A stretch of 56,695 bases of DNA from Bradyrhizobium uaiense (GCF_010811875.1 NZ_VKHP01000024.1:1-56695); one strand, 5' to 3'; numbered from the stretch's first letter, positions 37,794 through 47,156 are shown. Notes: generated from the letters alone by a model not told the origin. Program-made: numbers and translations.

Positions 37794-37970
37794 ACGACCT
37801 CTCCGATGCATCAATTGAAAATTGCCATGGGGCAGCAGGAACGCCCTCGTGCCCGGGCTTGATGTGGTCACGATCAAATTCCGGGCACAGGGGCAGCATG
37901 TCACAATGCTGCGAGGCTGCCCCAGTGGAGCACAACGACTGCGGTTCGCGACTGACGTCCGGCTCGCCGC

Positions 37971-38516
37971 TCAGCGGTTATGCACGTCAGGCCGCGGGTC
38001 GGAGACGAACCCGTCGCGGTTCGGCATCTTGACCGCCGCAAGCGACTTCGCGTCGAGCACGGCATTGGCCGGCACGATGCCGTTCAGGCTGAGGATGTAG
38101 GCGGACACCGCGTAGACGTCCTCATTGCTCAGCGACTGCGGCGCATTCTGCGGCATTGCGCGGCGGATGTAGTCGAACAACGTCGGGGCATACGGCCAAT
38201 AGCTGCCGACGGTGCGGATCGGTTTGGGGCTCGCCAGCGTACCCTGTCCGCCGACCAGGCGATCGCCGACGCCGCCCTGCCCGCTGTTGCCATGGCACGC
38301 CGTGCACTGCTCGGCGAACACGGCGCGGCCGCGTTCGACACTGCCGCTGCCCGGCGGAAGGTTGGAGCCGTCGCGACCGATATCGATGTTCCAGCCCGCG
38401 ATCTCCGCAGGCGTTGCCGGACGCCCGATGCCAAAGCGATCCTCGGCCTGCGCAGCAGCGGCAAGCATCGCGATCGCCCCCACGAGAAACGCCGCCTTGA
38501 GCTTACGCCTGGCCAT
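37971..38516 (-). CDS. c-type cytochrome, partner of sulfite dehydrogenase
   Basis: 181 residues with a signal peptide (AAFLVGAIAMLAAAAQA) and one heme site CTACH (residues 71-75); the axial Met is probably in RRAMPQNAPQSL. It overlaps the end of the SoxC-like gene by 14 bases, so both are made together and it should take electrons from the molybdenum enzyme in the periplasm (SoxD or SorB role). It is shorter than the two-heme SoxD of Paracoccus, matching single-heme variants. Confidence 0.9.
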   Translation of the reverse strand: MARRKLKAAFLVGAIAMLAAAAQAEDRFGIGRPATPAEIAGWNIDIGRDGSNLPPGSGSVERGRAVFAEQCTACHGNSGQGGVGDRLVGGQGTLASPKPIRTVGSYWPYAPTLFDYIRRAMPQNAPQSLSNEDVYAVSAYILSLNGIVPANAVLDAKSLAAVKMPNRDGFVSDPRPDVHNR

Positions 38517-39780
38517 TGGTCACCTCGCCATTCGCATCGATGCGCCAGGGCCAGATTGCGTTGTTGTGGTAGAACGAGTTGAGGCCACGCACCGCCACCA
38601 GTTCTGCCAGCGTCGGCTGGATGTAGCCGGTCTCGTCGATGGCGCGGCTCTGGATGACGGCGGGAGTGCCGTCCCAGTGCCAGGGCAAACGAAAGCGCGT
38701 GAGCGCACGCGTCAGCACCGGCTCCTGAAGTTCGGCCTGCTGCCAGCTCTTGCCTTCGTCGAGCGAGACCTCGACGCTCTTGATCTTGCCGTGGCCACTC
38801 CAGGCGATCCCCGTGATCTCGTGAAAGCCATGTGTGGTCAGCTTCTGGCCGCCGGACGGCCGCGTGATGATCGACTTGGCTTCCATGTAGAAGGTGAATT
38901 CGCGCGACGTGCCGTCGGGCATCGGGTCGGTGTATTTCGAGGTCTCCTCGCGCGAATAGGCTGGCTCGGCGACGACCTTGAGCCGGCGCAGCCATTTCAC
39001 GTTCATGTTGCCCTCGAAGCCCGGCAGCAACAGGCGCAGCGGATAGCCTTGTTGCGGACGCAGCCGCTCGCCGTTCTGGCTGTAGACCAGCATGGCGTCG
39101 TCGAGGCATTTCTCGATCGGGATCGAGCGCGTCAGCGCGGCCGCATCGGCGCCCTCGGCAACGATCCATTTGGCTCCCGCCTGCACGCCCGCTTCGTCCA
39201 GCACCGTCTTGAGCGGCACGCCGGTCCATTCCGCGCAACTCAAAAGGCCGACGAGGTCCGAGGCCGTCTTGCCGTAGGGCTTGGTGTAGACCGGATTGCC
39301 GGAGCACTCGAGGAAGTGAATCCGCGACTGCGACGGAAAGCGGCGGATGTCCTCCATCGTGAACACCAGCGGGCGATCGACCATGCCATGCAACATCAGC
39401 CGGTGCTCGGCCGGATCGATGGTCGGCACGCCGCCATGGTGGCGCTCGTAGAACAGGCCGTTCGGCGTGATGATGCCGTCGAGCTCCTGCAACGGCGTAC
39501 GGCCCGAAGCGGAGATATACTGCGGCAGCGTCTTCGAGATGTTCTTGATGACGCCTTTCTCGTGGACCGAGGGCGCGCCGTAGGGCTGGCTTCCCATTGG
39601 GTCGCCCGGCGTTTTCATCCATTCCGGTACGCTGGGCGGAAGATTATTCCCTTGTTCGGCAAGCGCGGTAGAACCGGCAACTCCCGCGATCGCGGAGCCA
39701 CCGGCCAGTGCTGCACCCGCCTGAAGGAAACGCCTGCGAGACGCCTCTCGCACGCGCTTGTCCGTCGTGTGTTCGCTCAT
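38503..39780 (-). CDS. soxC: Sulfite dehydrogenase molybdenum subunit (SoxC-like)
   Basis: 425 residues. A Tat signal (SRRRFLQAGAALAGG) exports the folded molybdopterin enzyme. The sulfite-oxidase fold is visible: the Mo-ligand Cys159 in HFLECSGN, then the SAEWTGVPL-like segment (here CAEWTGVPL) and a C-terminal dimerisation domain. It oxidises sulfite to sulfate and passes electrons to the overlapping cytochrome gene. Other sox genes (XYZAB) are absent, so it probably serves sulfite detoxification or taurine/sulfonate use rather than full thiosulfate oxidation. Confidence 0.92.
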   Translation of the reverse strand: MSEHTTDKRVREASRRRFLQAGAALAGGSAIAGVAGSTALAEQGNNLPPSVPEWMKTPGDPMGSQPYGAPSVHEKGVIKNISKTLPQYISASGRTPLQELDGIITPNGLFYERHHGGVPTIDPAEHRLMLHGMVDRPLVFTMEDIRRFPSQSRIHFLECSGNPVYTKPYGKTASDLVGLLSCAEWTGVPLKTVLDEAGVQAGAKWIVAEGADAAALTRSIPIEKCLDDAMLVYSQNGERLRPQQGYPLRLLLPGFEGNMNVKWLRRLKVVAEPAYSREETSKYTDPMPDGTSREFTFYMEAKSIITRPSGGQKLTTHGFHEITGIAWSGHGKIKSVEVSLDEGKSWQQAELQEPVLTRALTRFRLPWHWDGTPAVIQSRAIDETGYIQPTLAELVAVRGLNSFYHNNAIWPWRIDANGEVTNGQA

Positions 39781-39882
39781 CGACGTTTTCCTCTGACGTT
39801 AGGCGATGCAGCCTAACACCAAACGCCCGAGGCGAGGCAATGGTCCCGCGCGCAGAGCTGCATCGACGACGCCTCGTGGCGG

Positions 39883-40374
39883 TCACATCTGTTCGCCGGG
39901 CATTTCGCTGGCCCGCTTCACCCAGGCGGCGAACTGGGCTTCGTCGAGCTCATCGTTCTCGTGAATGTCGAGATACCGCGTATGCTGCTGCTTGGACTCG
40001 CCCGGCGGCACCGGATGCAGCGACGCGCCGCGAAAGAACGCTACTTTGACGTAGCGCGCGAAGACATGGATACCGAGAAACCAGCCTTGCCCTTCCATGC
40101 CGTAGAGCGGCGAATTCCACTTCACCGCCTTGTGCACGCGGGGGATCGTGCGCACGATAAGCGCGTCCAGCTTGCGTCCGATATCGCGCTTCCACCCCGG
40201 CATCGCCGCGATATAGGCTTGCACGGGTGCGTCACCATACCCCTTCGCGATCTGCGGATTGCCGCCCGAGAGCAGGCGCGGCTTCGCAGTATCGCGCTTC
40301 GCGGCGCTCTTCACGCCCTTTTTGGTACCCTTCTTCGCGCTTTTCGCCGACGTCTTGGGCGTCTTGCCAGCCAT
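39883..40374 (-). CDS. DUF1801 family protein
   Basis: 163 residues from MAGKTPK at 40374 (an ATG at 40389 is also possible). A Lys/Ala-rich basic tail at the N-terminus (about 1-35) precedes a YdhG/DUF1801 domain with AYIAAMPGWKRDIGRKLDAL and the WNSPLYG motif. The function of the family is unknown. The basic leader could bind nucleic acid. Standalone gene. Confidence 0.82.
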   Translation of the reverse strand: MAGKTPKTSAKSAKKGTKKGVKSAAKRDTAKPRLLSGGNPQIAKGYGDAPVQAYIAAMPGWKRDIGRKLDALIVRTIPRVHKAVKWNSPLYGMEGQGWFLGIHVFARYVKVAFFRGASLHPVPPGESKQQHTRYLDIHENDELDEAQFAAWVKRASEMPGEQM

Positions 40375-40523
40375 TGTGCTTGTTTCCATCGGTTCACGTA
40401 TCGCGCGCGGCGTCGGCCGCTCGAACAGGATCATATCGACCATGCGCCCATGTTGTCGTCATCGACCGCAGGCGTTCGCGGCGGCGTATCGACGCGCGCG
40501 ACCTTGCGCGCTGCGGCCGAAGC

Positions 40524-41480
40524 CTAACCGGTCACCGGCGGCGTGCCGTGGGTGTGGAATGACTCGATCGTTTTCAACCCCCAGGCCTGTCCCTTCTTGC
40601 GCTCCTCCTCGGTCCACACGATCGGCTTCCAGTCCGGCGCTAGGATCAGGCGGGCGCCAGCATTGGCGACCTCGACGCGGTTGCCGCCGGGTTCATAGAC
40701 GTAGAGGAAGAAGGTCTGCTGGATCGCGTGCTTGTGCGGCCCGGTCTCGATATGGACGCCGTGCTCGAGGAAAATATCCGCGGCCCGCAAGATCTCCTCG
40801 CGGCTGTCGAGCGCGTAGGTCACATGATGAAACCGGCCACGCTTGCCGTAGTGGTCGCGCGTGTAGGCGAAATCGTAGCTCTTGTTCGACATCGTCATCC
40901 ACATCGCCGCTTCCGTGCCGCCGTTGAGCACGATCTGCTCGGTGGTGCGGCATCCGAGGTAGTTTTCGAAAAACAGGCGATTGGCCCTGATATCGACCGC
41001 GAGGCAGTTGAGATGATCGAGCCTGCGGACATTGACGCCGCGCGCCGGAAAGCGCTGCGCCTGGTTCTTCAATGCGGGCTTCAGTTCGGCCGGCGCCTCG
41101 TACCATTCGGTCTCGTAATAGAGTTCGATGACGTGGCCGTCGGGATCGCGGCAGCGGAATGCCGGTCCCTGCCCCATGTCATCATCGACCCAACCGATGT
41201 CGAAGCCCGAGCCCTTCAGCGCGGCGACGCGGCGTTCGAGCGCCTGCGGGCTGCGCGCCCGCAGCGCCATGTGCTCCATGCCTGAAGTGCTCGATGCGGT
41301 CAGCTTCAGCGAATAGCGCTCGTAATCGTCCCAGCCGCGCAGATAGACCGAGCCGCCCTTTCGGCCGCTGACTGTCATGCCCATGACGTCGACGAAGAAT
41401 TTCAGACTCTCGTCCGGCTTCGGCGTCAGCAGCTCCATGTGCCCGAGATGAGCGAGATCGAAGATCGGTTCCGGCTGCAT
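40524..41480 (-). CDS. Extradiol ring-cleavage dioxygenase (VOC family)
   Basis: 318 residues from the ATG at 41480, preceded by AAGGAGA. Two VOC repeats; the iron ligands of the catechol 2,3-dioxygenase class are visible in the second half: His in RRLDHLNCLA, His in RFHHVTYAL and Glu in GGNRVEVAN. It probably cleaves a catecholic aromatic ring. It is a lone gene with no other aromatic pathway enzymes nearby, behind a TTTGTAC/GTACAAA palindrome that overlaps the presumed promoter. Confidence 0.9.
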   Translation of the reverse strand: MQPEPIFDLAHLGHMELLTPKPDESLKFFVDVMGMTVSGRKGGSVYLRGWDDYERYSLKLTASSTSGMEHMALRARSPQALERRVAALKGSGFDIGWVDDDMGQGPAFRCRDPDGHVIELYYETEWYEAPAELKPALKNQAQRFPARGVNVRRLDHLNCLAVDIRANRLFFENYLGCRTTEQIVLNGGTEAAMWMTMSNKSYDFAYTRDHYGKRGRFHHVTYALDSREEILRAADIFLEHGVHIETGPHKHAIQQTFFLYVYEPGGNRVEVANAGARLILAPDWKPIVWTEEERKKGQAWGLKTIESFHTHGTPPVTG

Positions 41481-41552
41481 GGGGCGGTCTCCTTCGGCGA
41501 CGGCGCCGGATCGACGTCGTTCCAATCGGGCGGCGAGCGGCGGCGCGTCGAT

Positions 41553-41570
41553 TTGTACCAGTGTACAAAG
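41553..41570. promoter_or_regulatory. Perfect palindrome, likely repressor site for the dioxygenase gene
   Basis: TTTGTACCAGTGTACAAA has perfect 7-base arms around a 4-base centre, 73 bases upstream of the dioxygenase start. On the minus strand a TTGACT (41581-41586) lies just upstream, so the palindrome covers the probable -10 region. The size suits a TetR- or GntR-family dimer; no regulator gene is adjacent. Confidence 0.65.
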
Positions 41571-41624
41571 GATTAGGTCCAGTCAACAAATTGGTGGCGC
41601 CGGCGACCGCGGCAGCATCGCCAG

Positions 41625-41810
41625 TCAGCCCTTCGACGCCACCACCGGCGCCGATCGGTGCGGCCGGGACGCGGTCGCCGACACCGTCAGCGCGACGGCG
41701 AGCGCGCACACCATGCACAGCTTCATCCGCGCGGTGCGGCGATCGGTCATCGGCAGGAAGAAGAAGAACGCGATCGCCAGAACGAGCAGCGCATTCACGA
41801 GATAATACAT
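41625..41810 (-). CDS. Small hypothetical membrane protein
   Basis: 61 residues from MYYLVNALLVLAIAFFFFLP at 41810, with a GAGGG site 8 bases upstream. Two predicted transmembrane helices (about 2-20 and 28-45) are joined by a charged MTDRRTARMK loop. No family recognised. It lies between the GGDEF/EAL and dioxygenase genes, in the same direction as both. Confidence 0.65.
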   Translation of the reverse strand: MYYLVNALLVLAIAFFFFLPMTDRRTARMKLCMVCALAVALTVSATASRPHRSAPVVASKG

Positions 41811-41905
41811 GGCCGAGCCCTCTTGTTGCGGATCAACAAGATGGCCGGCCCGGCCGCGGCGGTCCGTGGCCGGAATCACAGAGTGAATGCGGTCGAGGCC
41901 GGCGG

Positions 41906-43822
41906 TCAGGCGACCGAGACGACCTTCTCGCGATGCGACGACAGCAGCTTGCGGATCTCGACATCCGGCACCGGCCGGCTGAACAGATAGCCCTGCATCT
42001 CGGTGCAGCCGATGACGCGAAGCAAATTGCGCTGCTGCTCGGTCTCGACGCCTTCGGCGGTCGTCGTCATGTCGCTCGCGGCGGCAATGTTCACGACGGC
42101 CTGGACGATCGTGGACGATGCGCCGGTACCGGCGAGATCCTTGACGAAGGCGCGGTCGATCTTGATCTTGTCGAACGGGAAGCGCTGCAGGTAGCTCAGC
42201 GACGAATAGCCGGTGCCGAAATCGTCGAGCGCGATGCGGACGCCGAGCTCGCGCAACTGGTGCAGGATATCGAGTGCGGCCTCGTCGTCGCGGATCAGCA
42301 CCGCCTCGGTGATCTCGAGCTCGAGCCGCGAAGGCGCGAGCCCTGACGCCGCGAGCGCAGCGGCGACGTTCAGCGCCAGCGTCTCGCTCTTGAACTGGAT
42401 CGGAGACACGTTGACCGCGACATGGATATGGTCCGGCCAGTTCACGGCTTCACGGCACGCGGTGTTGAGCACCCAGTGCCCGAGATCGTTGATCAGGCCG
42501 GTATCCTCGGCGACCGGAATGAAATCCGCGGGCGAGATGGTGCCGCGTTCGGGATGACGCCAGCGCAGTAGCGCCTCGCAGCAGCTGACCCGGCTGTCCT
42601 CGAGATGAAGCAGCGGCTGATAATGCAGCTCGAAGCTGCCGTCGACGATGGCCTGGCGCAGTTCCAGCTCCAGGCTGCGCCGCGCCTTGGCGCGCGCGTC
42701 CATGCCGGCCTCGAAGAAGCGGTAGGTGCGGCGGCCGTCGCTCTTGGCGCCATAGAGCGCGAGGTCGGCGTTGCGCAGCAATTGATCGAGCTCGAGGCCG
42801 TCGGCGGGCGCGACCGCGATGCCGATGCTGGCGTCGGTGGTGATCAGGTGCCCGCTGCACTCGATCGGCTGGCGGATCGCCTGATAGATCGCGGCCAGCA
42901 GCTGCATGGTCTGGGTCTGGTCGCGGACCGCGGTCTGGATCACCGCGAACTCGTCACCGCCGAGCCGCGCCGCGACATCGCTCTGCCCGAGGCAGGAGCG
43001 CAGGCGATCGGCAATTGCCCTGAGCAGTTCGTCGCCGATCTGATGGCCGAGCGCATCGTTGACGCTCTTGAACTCGTCGACGTCGATATACATGACCGCG
43101 AGCTGCTCGTCGGGCCCGATCGCCCTCAACGACTGTTCGAGGCGCTGGCGGAACAGCACACGGTTGGGCAAATCGGTCAGCGCATCATAATGCGCCATGT
43201 GGGCGATCTTGTTCTCGGTGCGCGTGCGCTCGGTGATATCCTCGATGGTCGCCACCCATCCGCCGTCCGGCAGCGGCGTGTTGACGATCTCGATCGCGCG
43301 CCCGCCCGGCGCCTGGGTCAGCTGACGCGTCGCCTTGCCGAGCTTCACATTTCGGATGATGGCATCGCAGAACTCGTCGACGTCGCCGTCGAACGAGCCG
43401 GTCTCCTGTCGGTGCGCAATCAGCCGCTGCATGGTGCAGCCTGGCTTCGCCACGTCGGGCGAAAGCCCGAACATCTCGATATAGGGACGGTTGCAGATGA
43501 TGATGCGCGCTGACGCATCGTAGAGCACGAGCCCTTGCGGAATGTTGTTCACGGCCGTGATGAGATTGCGCCGCTCGGTGGCGAGCCGCGCGTCGGAGAC
43601 TTCGTGCCGCTTCAGTAACAGGAAGACGATCGTGGCCATGATCGCAAATGCCGCCATCAGCAGGCCTTCGCGCTCGCTCCACTGTGCAGTCACTGTTCCG
43701 AGCAGGCTGCCGACCAGCAAACCGGCACAGAATGCCAGACCCTTGGTCGAGCCGGCGTCGGCATTTCCTGACGATGAATTGAGGTGTTCGATGCGCACGC
43801 TGATCTCTCCCGAGCGCGGCAT
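41906..43822 (-). CDS. Membrane-bound PAS-GGDEF-EAL protein
   Basis: 638 residues that make or break cyclic-di-GMP. Two N-terminal helices (about 27-70) anchor it; a PAS domain follows (about 80-195: NNIPQGLVLYDASARIIICN), then GGDEF with an intact motif near 287 (ARLGGDEFAVI), then EAL with EALLRWRHP near 415 and the metal-binding DDFGTGYSSL segment. Both catalytic motifs look intact, so it may be bifunctional or have one domain act as a GTP sensor. Monocistronic. Confidence 0.93.
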   Translation of the reverse strand: MPRSGEISVRIEHLNSSSGNADAGSTKGLAFCAGLLVGSLLGTVTAQWSEREGLLMAAFAIMATIVFLLLKRHEVSDARLATERRNLITAVNNIPQGLVLYDASARIIICNRPYIEMFGLSPDVAKPGCTMQRLIAHRQETGSFDGDVDEFCDAIIRNVKLGKATRQLTQAPGGRAIEIVNTPLPDGGWVATIEDITERTRTENKIAHMAHYDALTDLPNRVLFRQRLEQSLRAIGPDEQLAVMYIDVDEFKSVNDALGHQIGDELLRAIADRLRSCLGQSDVAARLGGDEFAVIQTAVRDQTQTMQLLAAIYQAIRQPIECSGHLITTDASIGIAVAPADGLELDQLLRNADLALYGAKSDGRRTYRFFEAGMDARAKARRSLELELRQAIVDGSFELHYQPLLHLEDSRVSCCEALLRWRHPERGTISPADFIPVAEDTGLINDLGHWVLNTACREAVNWPDHIHVAVNVSPIQFKSETLALNVAAALAASGLAPSRLELEITEAVLIRDDEAALDILHQLRELGVRIALDDFGTGYSSLSYLQRFPFDKIKIDRAFVKDLAGTGASSTIVQAVVNIAAASDMTTTAEGVETEQQRNLLRVIGCTEMQGYLFSRPVPDVEIRKLLSSHREKVVSVA

Positions 43823-43977
43823 CGTTACGCAGCACTAATGGAAAGGTCGTTACAACTCGCAGTTAGCAATCGGTTACACGTTACCAGGAGTCCGCAAACG
43901 ACAAATCGCGCCAAGAACCCCGTAAACCTACGGAGCCATCGACGCACTCCTCCGAGATGGTGAATTGCGCATTAACG

Positions 43978-44120
43978 AAAAAACCGCGAAACAGTCGCGG
44001 CTGTGCCAGAAAGCGACGATTTCGTCGCCGATGCGCGTAACGGCGCACAATCTCGCGGTACGATAGAAACAAATCGTCACCGGGAAGGTGTAGATTTAGC
44101 CGATGCGAAACCCCGGCGAC
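43978..44120 (-). ncRNA. Candidate small RNA with intrinsic terminator
   Basis: On the minus strand CCGCGA-CTGTT-TCGCGG is followed by TTTTTT (43978-44000), a good intrinsic terminator. Just upstream is a perfect hairpin GCGACGA-AA-TCGTCGC (44013-44028). No protein-coding gene ends here, so the terminator probably closes a short untranslated RNA; the 5' end given is a guess. The region otherwise (43823-44195) holds no convincing gene. Confidence 0.4.
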
Positions 44121-44195
44121 TTAACGGTTTTTCCAATCCCGGGCGGGCATATTGGTCCGAACATTTAGATTTCGAGAACGAGCCAGGCGAGAACT

Positions 44196-45944
44196 GTGAC
44201 ATCCTTCGGACGTGTGATCTCTGTGCGCGGCTCGCAGGCCCGGATTGGGCTACTGGCGGGCGGCCAGATGCAGCTTTCAGAAATGCGGGCAACCGTGGGC
44301 CGGTTCGTCAGCATCCGCTGCGCGAGTTCGGTCATCGTCGCCATGATCACCGAGGTCACCTGCGAGCACCTGCCGCCGTCCGACGAGTATATGGCGACCG
44401 CCTCGGTCGATCTGCTCGGTGAGATCCTTGGCGGCGACCGGCCGAAATTCCAGCGCGGTGTAACCCATTATCCGACCATCGGCGACAGCACCGATCTGAT
44501 CACGAACCAGGAGCTGCGCACGGTCTATGCGCCGAGCGGCTCGGACCAGATCAATGTCGGCACGCTGCAACAGGATCGCTCGGTGATCGCCTATGTCGAC
44601 GTCGAGGAAATGCTCTCCAAGCATTTCGCGGTGCTCGGCTCGACCGGCGTCGGCAAATCCACCGGCGTGTCGCTGCTGCTCAACGAGATCCTGAAGTCGC
44701 GGCCGAACCTGCGCATCTTCCTGCTCGACGTGCACAACGAATACGGTCGCTGCTTCGGCGAGCGCGCGCAGGTGCTCAACCCGCGAAACCTGAAGCTGCC
44801 GTTCTGGCTGTTCAACTTCGAAGAGGTCGTCGACGTCTTGTTCGGCGGCCGGCCCGGCGTGCCCGAAGAGCTCGACATCCTCGCCGAAGTGATCCCGATG
44901 GCGAAGGGCATCTACACCCAGTACCAGAACTCGGATCGGGTCGGTCTCGGGCTGAAGCGCGTCGATCCCAAGCAGGTCGGCTACACCGTCGATACGCCGG
45001 TGCCCTATCGCCTCGTCGACCTGATCTCGCTGATCGACGAGCGCATGGGCAAGCTCGAGAACCGCTCCTCGCGCATCATCTATCACAAGCTGATCTCGCG
45101 CATCGACGCGGTGCGCAACGATCCGCGCTACGCCTTCATGTTCGACAATGCCAATGTCGGCGGCGATACCATGGCCGAGGTGATCAGCCATCTGTTCCGC
45201 CTCCCCGCCAACGGCAAGCCGATGACGATCATGCAGCTCGCCGGCTTCCCCGTCGAAGTCGTCGATTCCGTGGTGTCGGTGTTGTGCCGCATGGCGTTCG
45301 ATTTCGGGCTGTGGAGCGACGGCGTCTCGCCGATGCTGTTCGTCTGCGAGGAAGCGCACCGCTACGCCTCCGCCGACCGCAATATCGGCTTCGGACCGAC
45401 CCGCAAGGCGGTGTCGCGCATCGCCAAGGAAGGCCGCAAATACGGCGTCTATCTCGGCCTGATCACCCAGCGTCCAGCCGAACTCGACGCGACCATCATC
45501 TCCCAGTGCAACACGCTGTTCACGATGCGGCTCGCCAACGACCGCGACCAGGCGCTGCTGCGCTCCGCGGTGTCGGACGCCGCCGCCAATCTGCTGTCGT
45601 TCGTGCCTTCGCTCGGCACCCGCGAAGTGCTGGCGTTCGGCGAAGGCGTGGCGTTGCCGACGCGGCTGCGCTTCAAGGAGGTGCCGCCGCATCAGCTGCC
45701 GCGCGGCGAGGCCACCATCGCAACGGTGCCGTCGGTCACCGCCGGCCATGACATGCATTTCGTCAGCGCCGTGCTAGAGCGCTGGCGCGGCGCCACCTCG
45801 CATCGCGACAGCCCGAGCGGCGACGCCAATTTCAACCCTCCGGCGCCGCCGCGCACCATGGCGCCCGCCGAAGCGCCGATGTTGCAGCCGTCACTTGGCC
45901 TCGATCCGGACCGCTTCTCGCTTCTGAAGAAGCCGCTGCGCTAG
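44196..45944 (+). CDS. HerA-like ATPase/helicase (DUF87)
   Basis: 582 residues starting with GTG. An N-terminal HAS-barrel-like beta domain (about 1-100) precedes a RecA/FtsK-type hexameric ATPase: Walker A GSTGVGKS (148-155), Walker B LFVCEEAH near 385, and an Arg-finger-like region. HerA proteins translocate DNA in repair or defence, usually with the nuclease NurA or a SIR2 partner. Neither is beside it here, and this gene type is widely conserved as a standalone in Bradyrhizobium-like genomes, so a housekeeping role is more likely than defence. Confidence 0.88.
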   Translation: MTSFGRVISVRGSQARIGLLAGGQMQLSEMRATVGRFVSIRCASSVIVAMITEVTCEHLPPSDEYMATASVDLLGEILGGDRPKFQRGVTHYPTIGDSTDLITNQELRTVYAPSGSDQINVGTLQQDRSVIAYVDVEEMLSKHFAVLGSTGVGKSTGVSLLLNEILKSRPNLRIFLLDVHNEYGRCFGERAQVLNPRNLKLPFWLFNFEEVVDVLFGGRPGVPEELDILAEVIPMAKGIYTQYQNSDRVGLGLKRVDPKQVGYTVDTPVPYRLVDLISLIDERMGKLENRSSRIIYHKLISRIDAVRNDPRYAFMFDNANVGGDTMAEVISHLFRLPANGKPMTIMQLAGFPVEVVDSVVSVLCRMAFDFGLWSDGVSPMLFVCEEAHRYASADRNIGFGPTRKAVSRIAKEGRKYGVYLGLITQRPAELDATIISQCNTLFTMRLANDRDQALLRSAVSDAAANLLSFVPSLGTREVLAFGEGVALPTRLRFKEVPPHQLPRGEATIATVPSVTAGHDMHFVSAVLERWRGATSHRDSPSGDANFNPPAPPRTMAPAEAPMLQPSLGLDPDRFSLLKKPLR

Positions 45945-46042
45945 CATCATTCCGCCAAGGCGCCGATGCGCCTTGCGCCCACCCCGTCATCGACTATGGT
46001 TTCGCGTGACGCCGCATCGATGCGGCATGCCGGAACCATCTC

Positions 46043-46621
46043 ATGACGCAGCCGACCGCAAAACGCTTCCCGACGCCCGCTCTCGACAGGCTCCCCGAGG
46101 ATATCCGCACCCGCATACTGGAGGTGCAGGAGAAGTCCGGCTTCGTGCCGAACGTGTTCCTCACGCTGGCCTATCGCCCCGATGAATTCCGCGCCTTCTT
46201 TGCCTATCACGACGCGCTGATGGAGAAGGACTCCGGCCTCTCCAAGGCCGAGCGCGAGATGATCGTGGTGGCGACCAGCGCCGCCAACCAGTGCCAATAT
46301 TGCGTGATCGCCCACGGCGCGATCCTGCGCATCCGCGCCAAGAACCCGGAGATTGCCGACCAGATCGCGGTCAATTATCGCAAGGCCGACATCACGCCGC
46401 GGCAGCGCGCGATGCTCGACTTCGCCATGAAGGTGAGCCGCGCGGCCGAGGAGGTCGCGGAGGCGGACTTCGCCGCGCTCGCCGTCCATGGCTTCAGCGA
46501 CGACGACGTCTGGGACATCGCTGCCGTCGCGGCGTTCTTCGCGCTCTCGAACCGACTAGCGAACGTCACCGGCATGCGGCCGAACGCCGAGTTCTACATG
46601 CTCGGGCGGCAACCGAAATAG
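46043..46621 (+). CDS. AhpD-like peroxidase-related protein
   Basis: 192 residues of the carboxymuconolactone decarboxylase/AhpD fold. The redox pair Cys84-x2-Cys87 with His91 (CQYCVIAH) is intact, as in alkylhydroperoxidase-type enzymes. Length and the ending TGMRPNAEFYMLGR match the uncharacterised peroxidase-related enzyme family. It is followed after 22 bases by the MgtC gene in the same direction, so they may be co-transcribed. Confidence 0.9.
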   Translation: MTQPTAKRFPTPALDRLPEDIRTRILEVQEKSGFVPNVFLTLAYRPDEFRAFFAYHDALMEKDSGLSKAEREMIVVATSAANQCQYCVIAHGAILRIRAKNPEIADQIAVNYRKADITPRQRAMLDFAMKVSRAAEEVAEADFAALAVHGFSDDDVWDIAAVAAFFALSNRLANVTGMRPNAEFYMLGRQPK

Positions 46622-46643
46622 AGGACGGCTTGTAGAGGACATC

Positions 46644-47156
46644 TTGGCAGACTGGAGCGAAATCGTCCTGCGTCTCGGTGCGGCGACCCTTGCCGGCGGC
46701 GCGATCGGACTCGACCGCGACCTGCGCGGCAAGCCGATCGGCCTGAAGACGCTGGGTCTCGTCAGCCTTTCGACCGCTACCGTCGTGCTGCTTGCCTTGC
46801 AGGCGGTCGATCCCGGGAAATTCACCGATGCCGTCAGCCGCGTGATCCAGGGCGTGCTGACCGGGATCGGCTTTCTCGGCGCCGGCGTGATCGTCCGGCG
46901 GGGCGATCAATATCACGTCCATGGCCTGACCAGCGCCGCATGCGCGTTCTTCGCCGCTTGCGTCGGCATTGTCTGCGGCGCCGGACATTGGCCGATCGTC
47001 CTCACCGCGCTCATGCTGGCATTCCTGCTGCTGACTTTCGGCAAGCGGACCGAGCGGTGGCTGCACAACGTGCTCGGCGGCAAGGAAGATCCTCCCCAAC
47101 CGGAGGCCGCGCCCGGTCAGTCGTCGGATGCCGGCCCGCACCAGCCGGGCAGATAG
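46644..47156 (+). CDS. MgtC/SapB family membrane protein
   Basis: 170 residues with a TTG start. Four to five helices and the family motif GLDRDLRGKPIGLKT near 22 are visible, with a second motif TGIGFLGAGVIV. Single-domain MgtC proteins without the C-terminal ACT-like extension inhibit the F-type ATPase or affect magnesium homeostasis and intracellular survival. The last 40 bases overlap, tail to tail, the end of the ParB-like gene; that part encodes a Pro/Gly/Ser-rich disordered tail. Confidence 0.88.
   Translation: MADWSEIVLRLGAATLAGGAIGLDRDLRGKPIGLKTLGLVSLSTATVVLLALQAVDPGKFTDAVSRVIQGVLTGIGFLGAGVIVRRGDQYHVHGLTSAACAFFAACVGIVCGAGHWPIVLTALMLAFLLLTFGKRTERWLHNVLGGKEDPPQPEAAPGQSSDAGPHQPGR

Noticed and set aside
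43881..44072. A 63-codon minus-strand frame
   Set aside because: An intrinsic terminator (43978-44000) lies inside it, and its Arg-rich translation has no protein-like features.
44196..45944. HerA as part of an anti-phage system
   Set aside because: No NurA, SIR2 or DUF4297 partner is adjacent, and its base composition is core-like.
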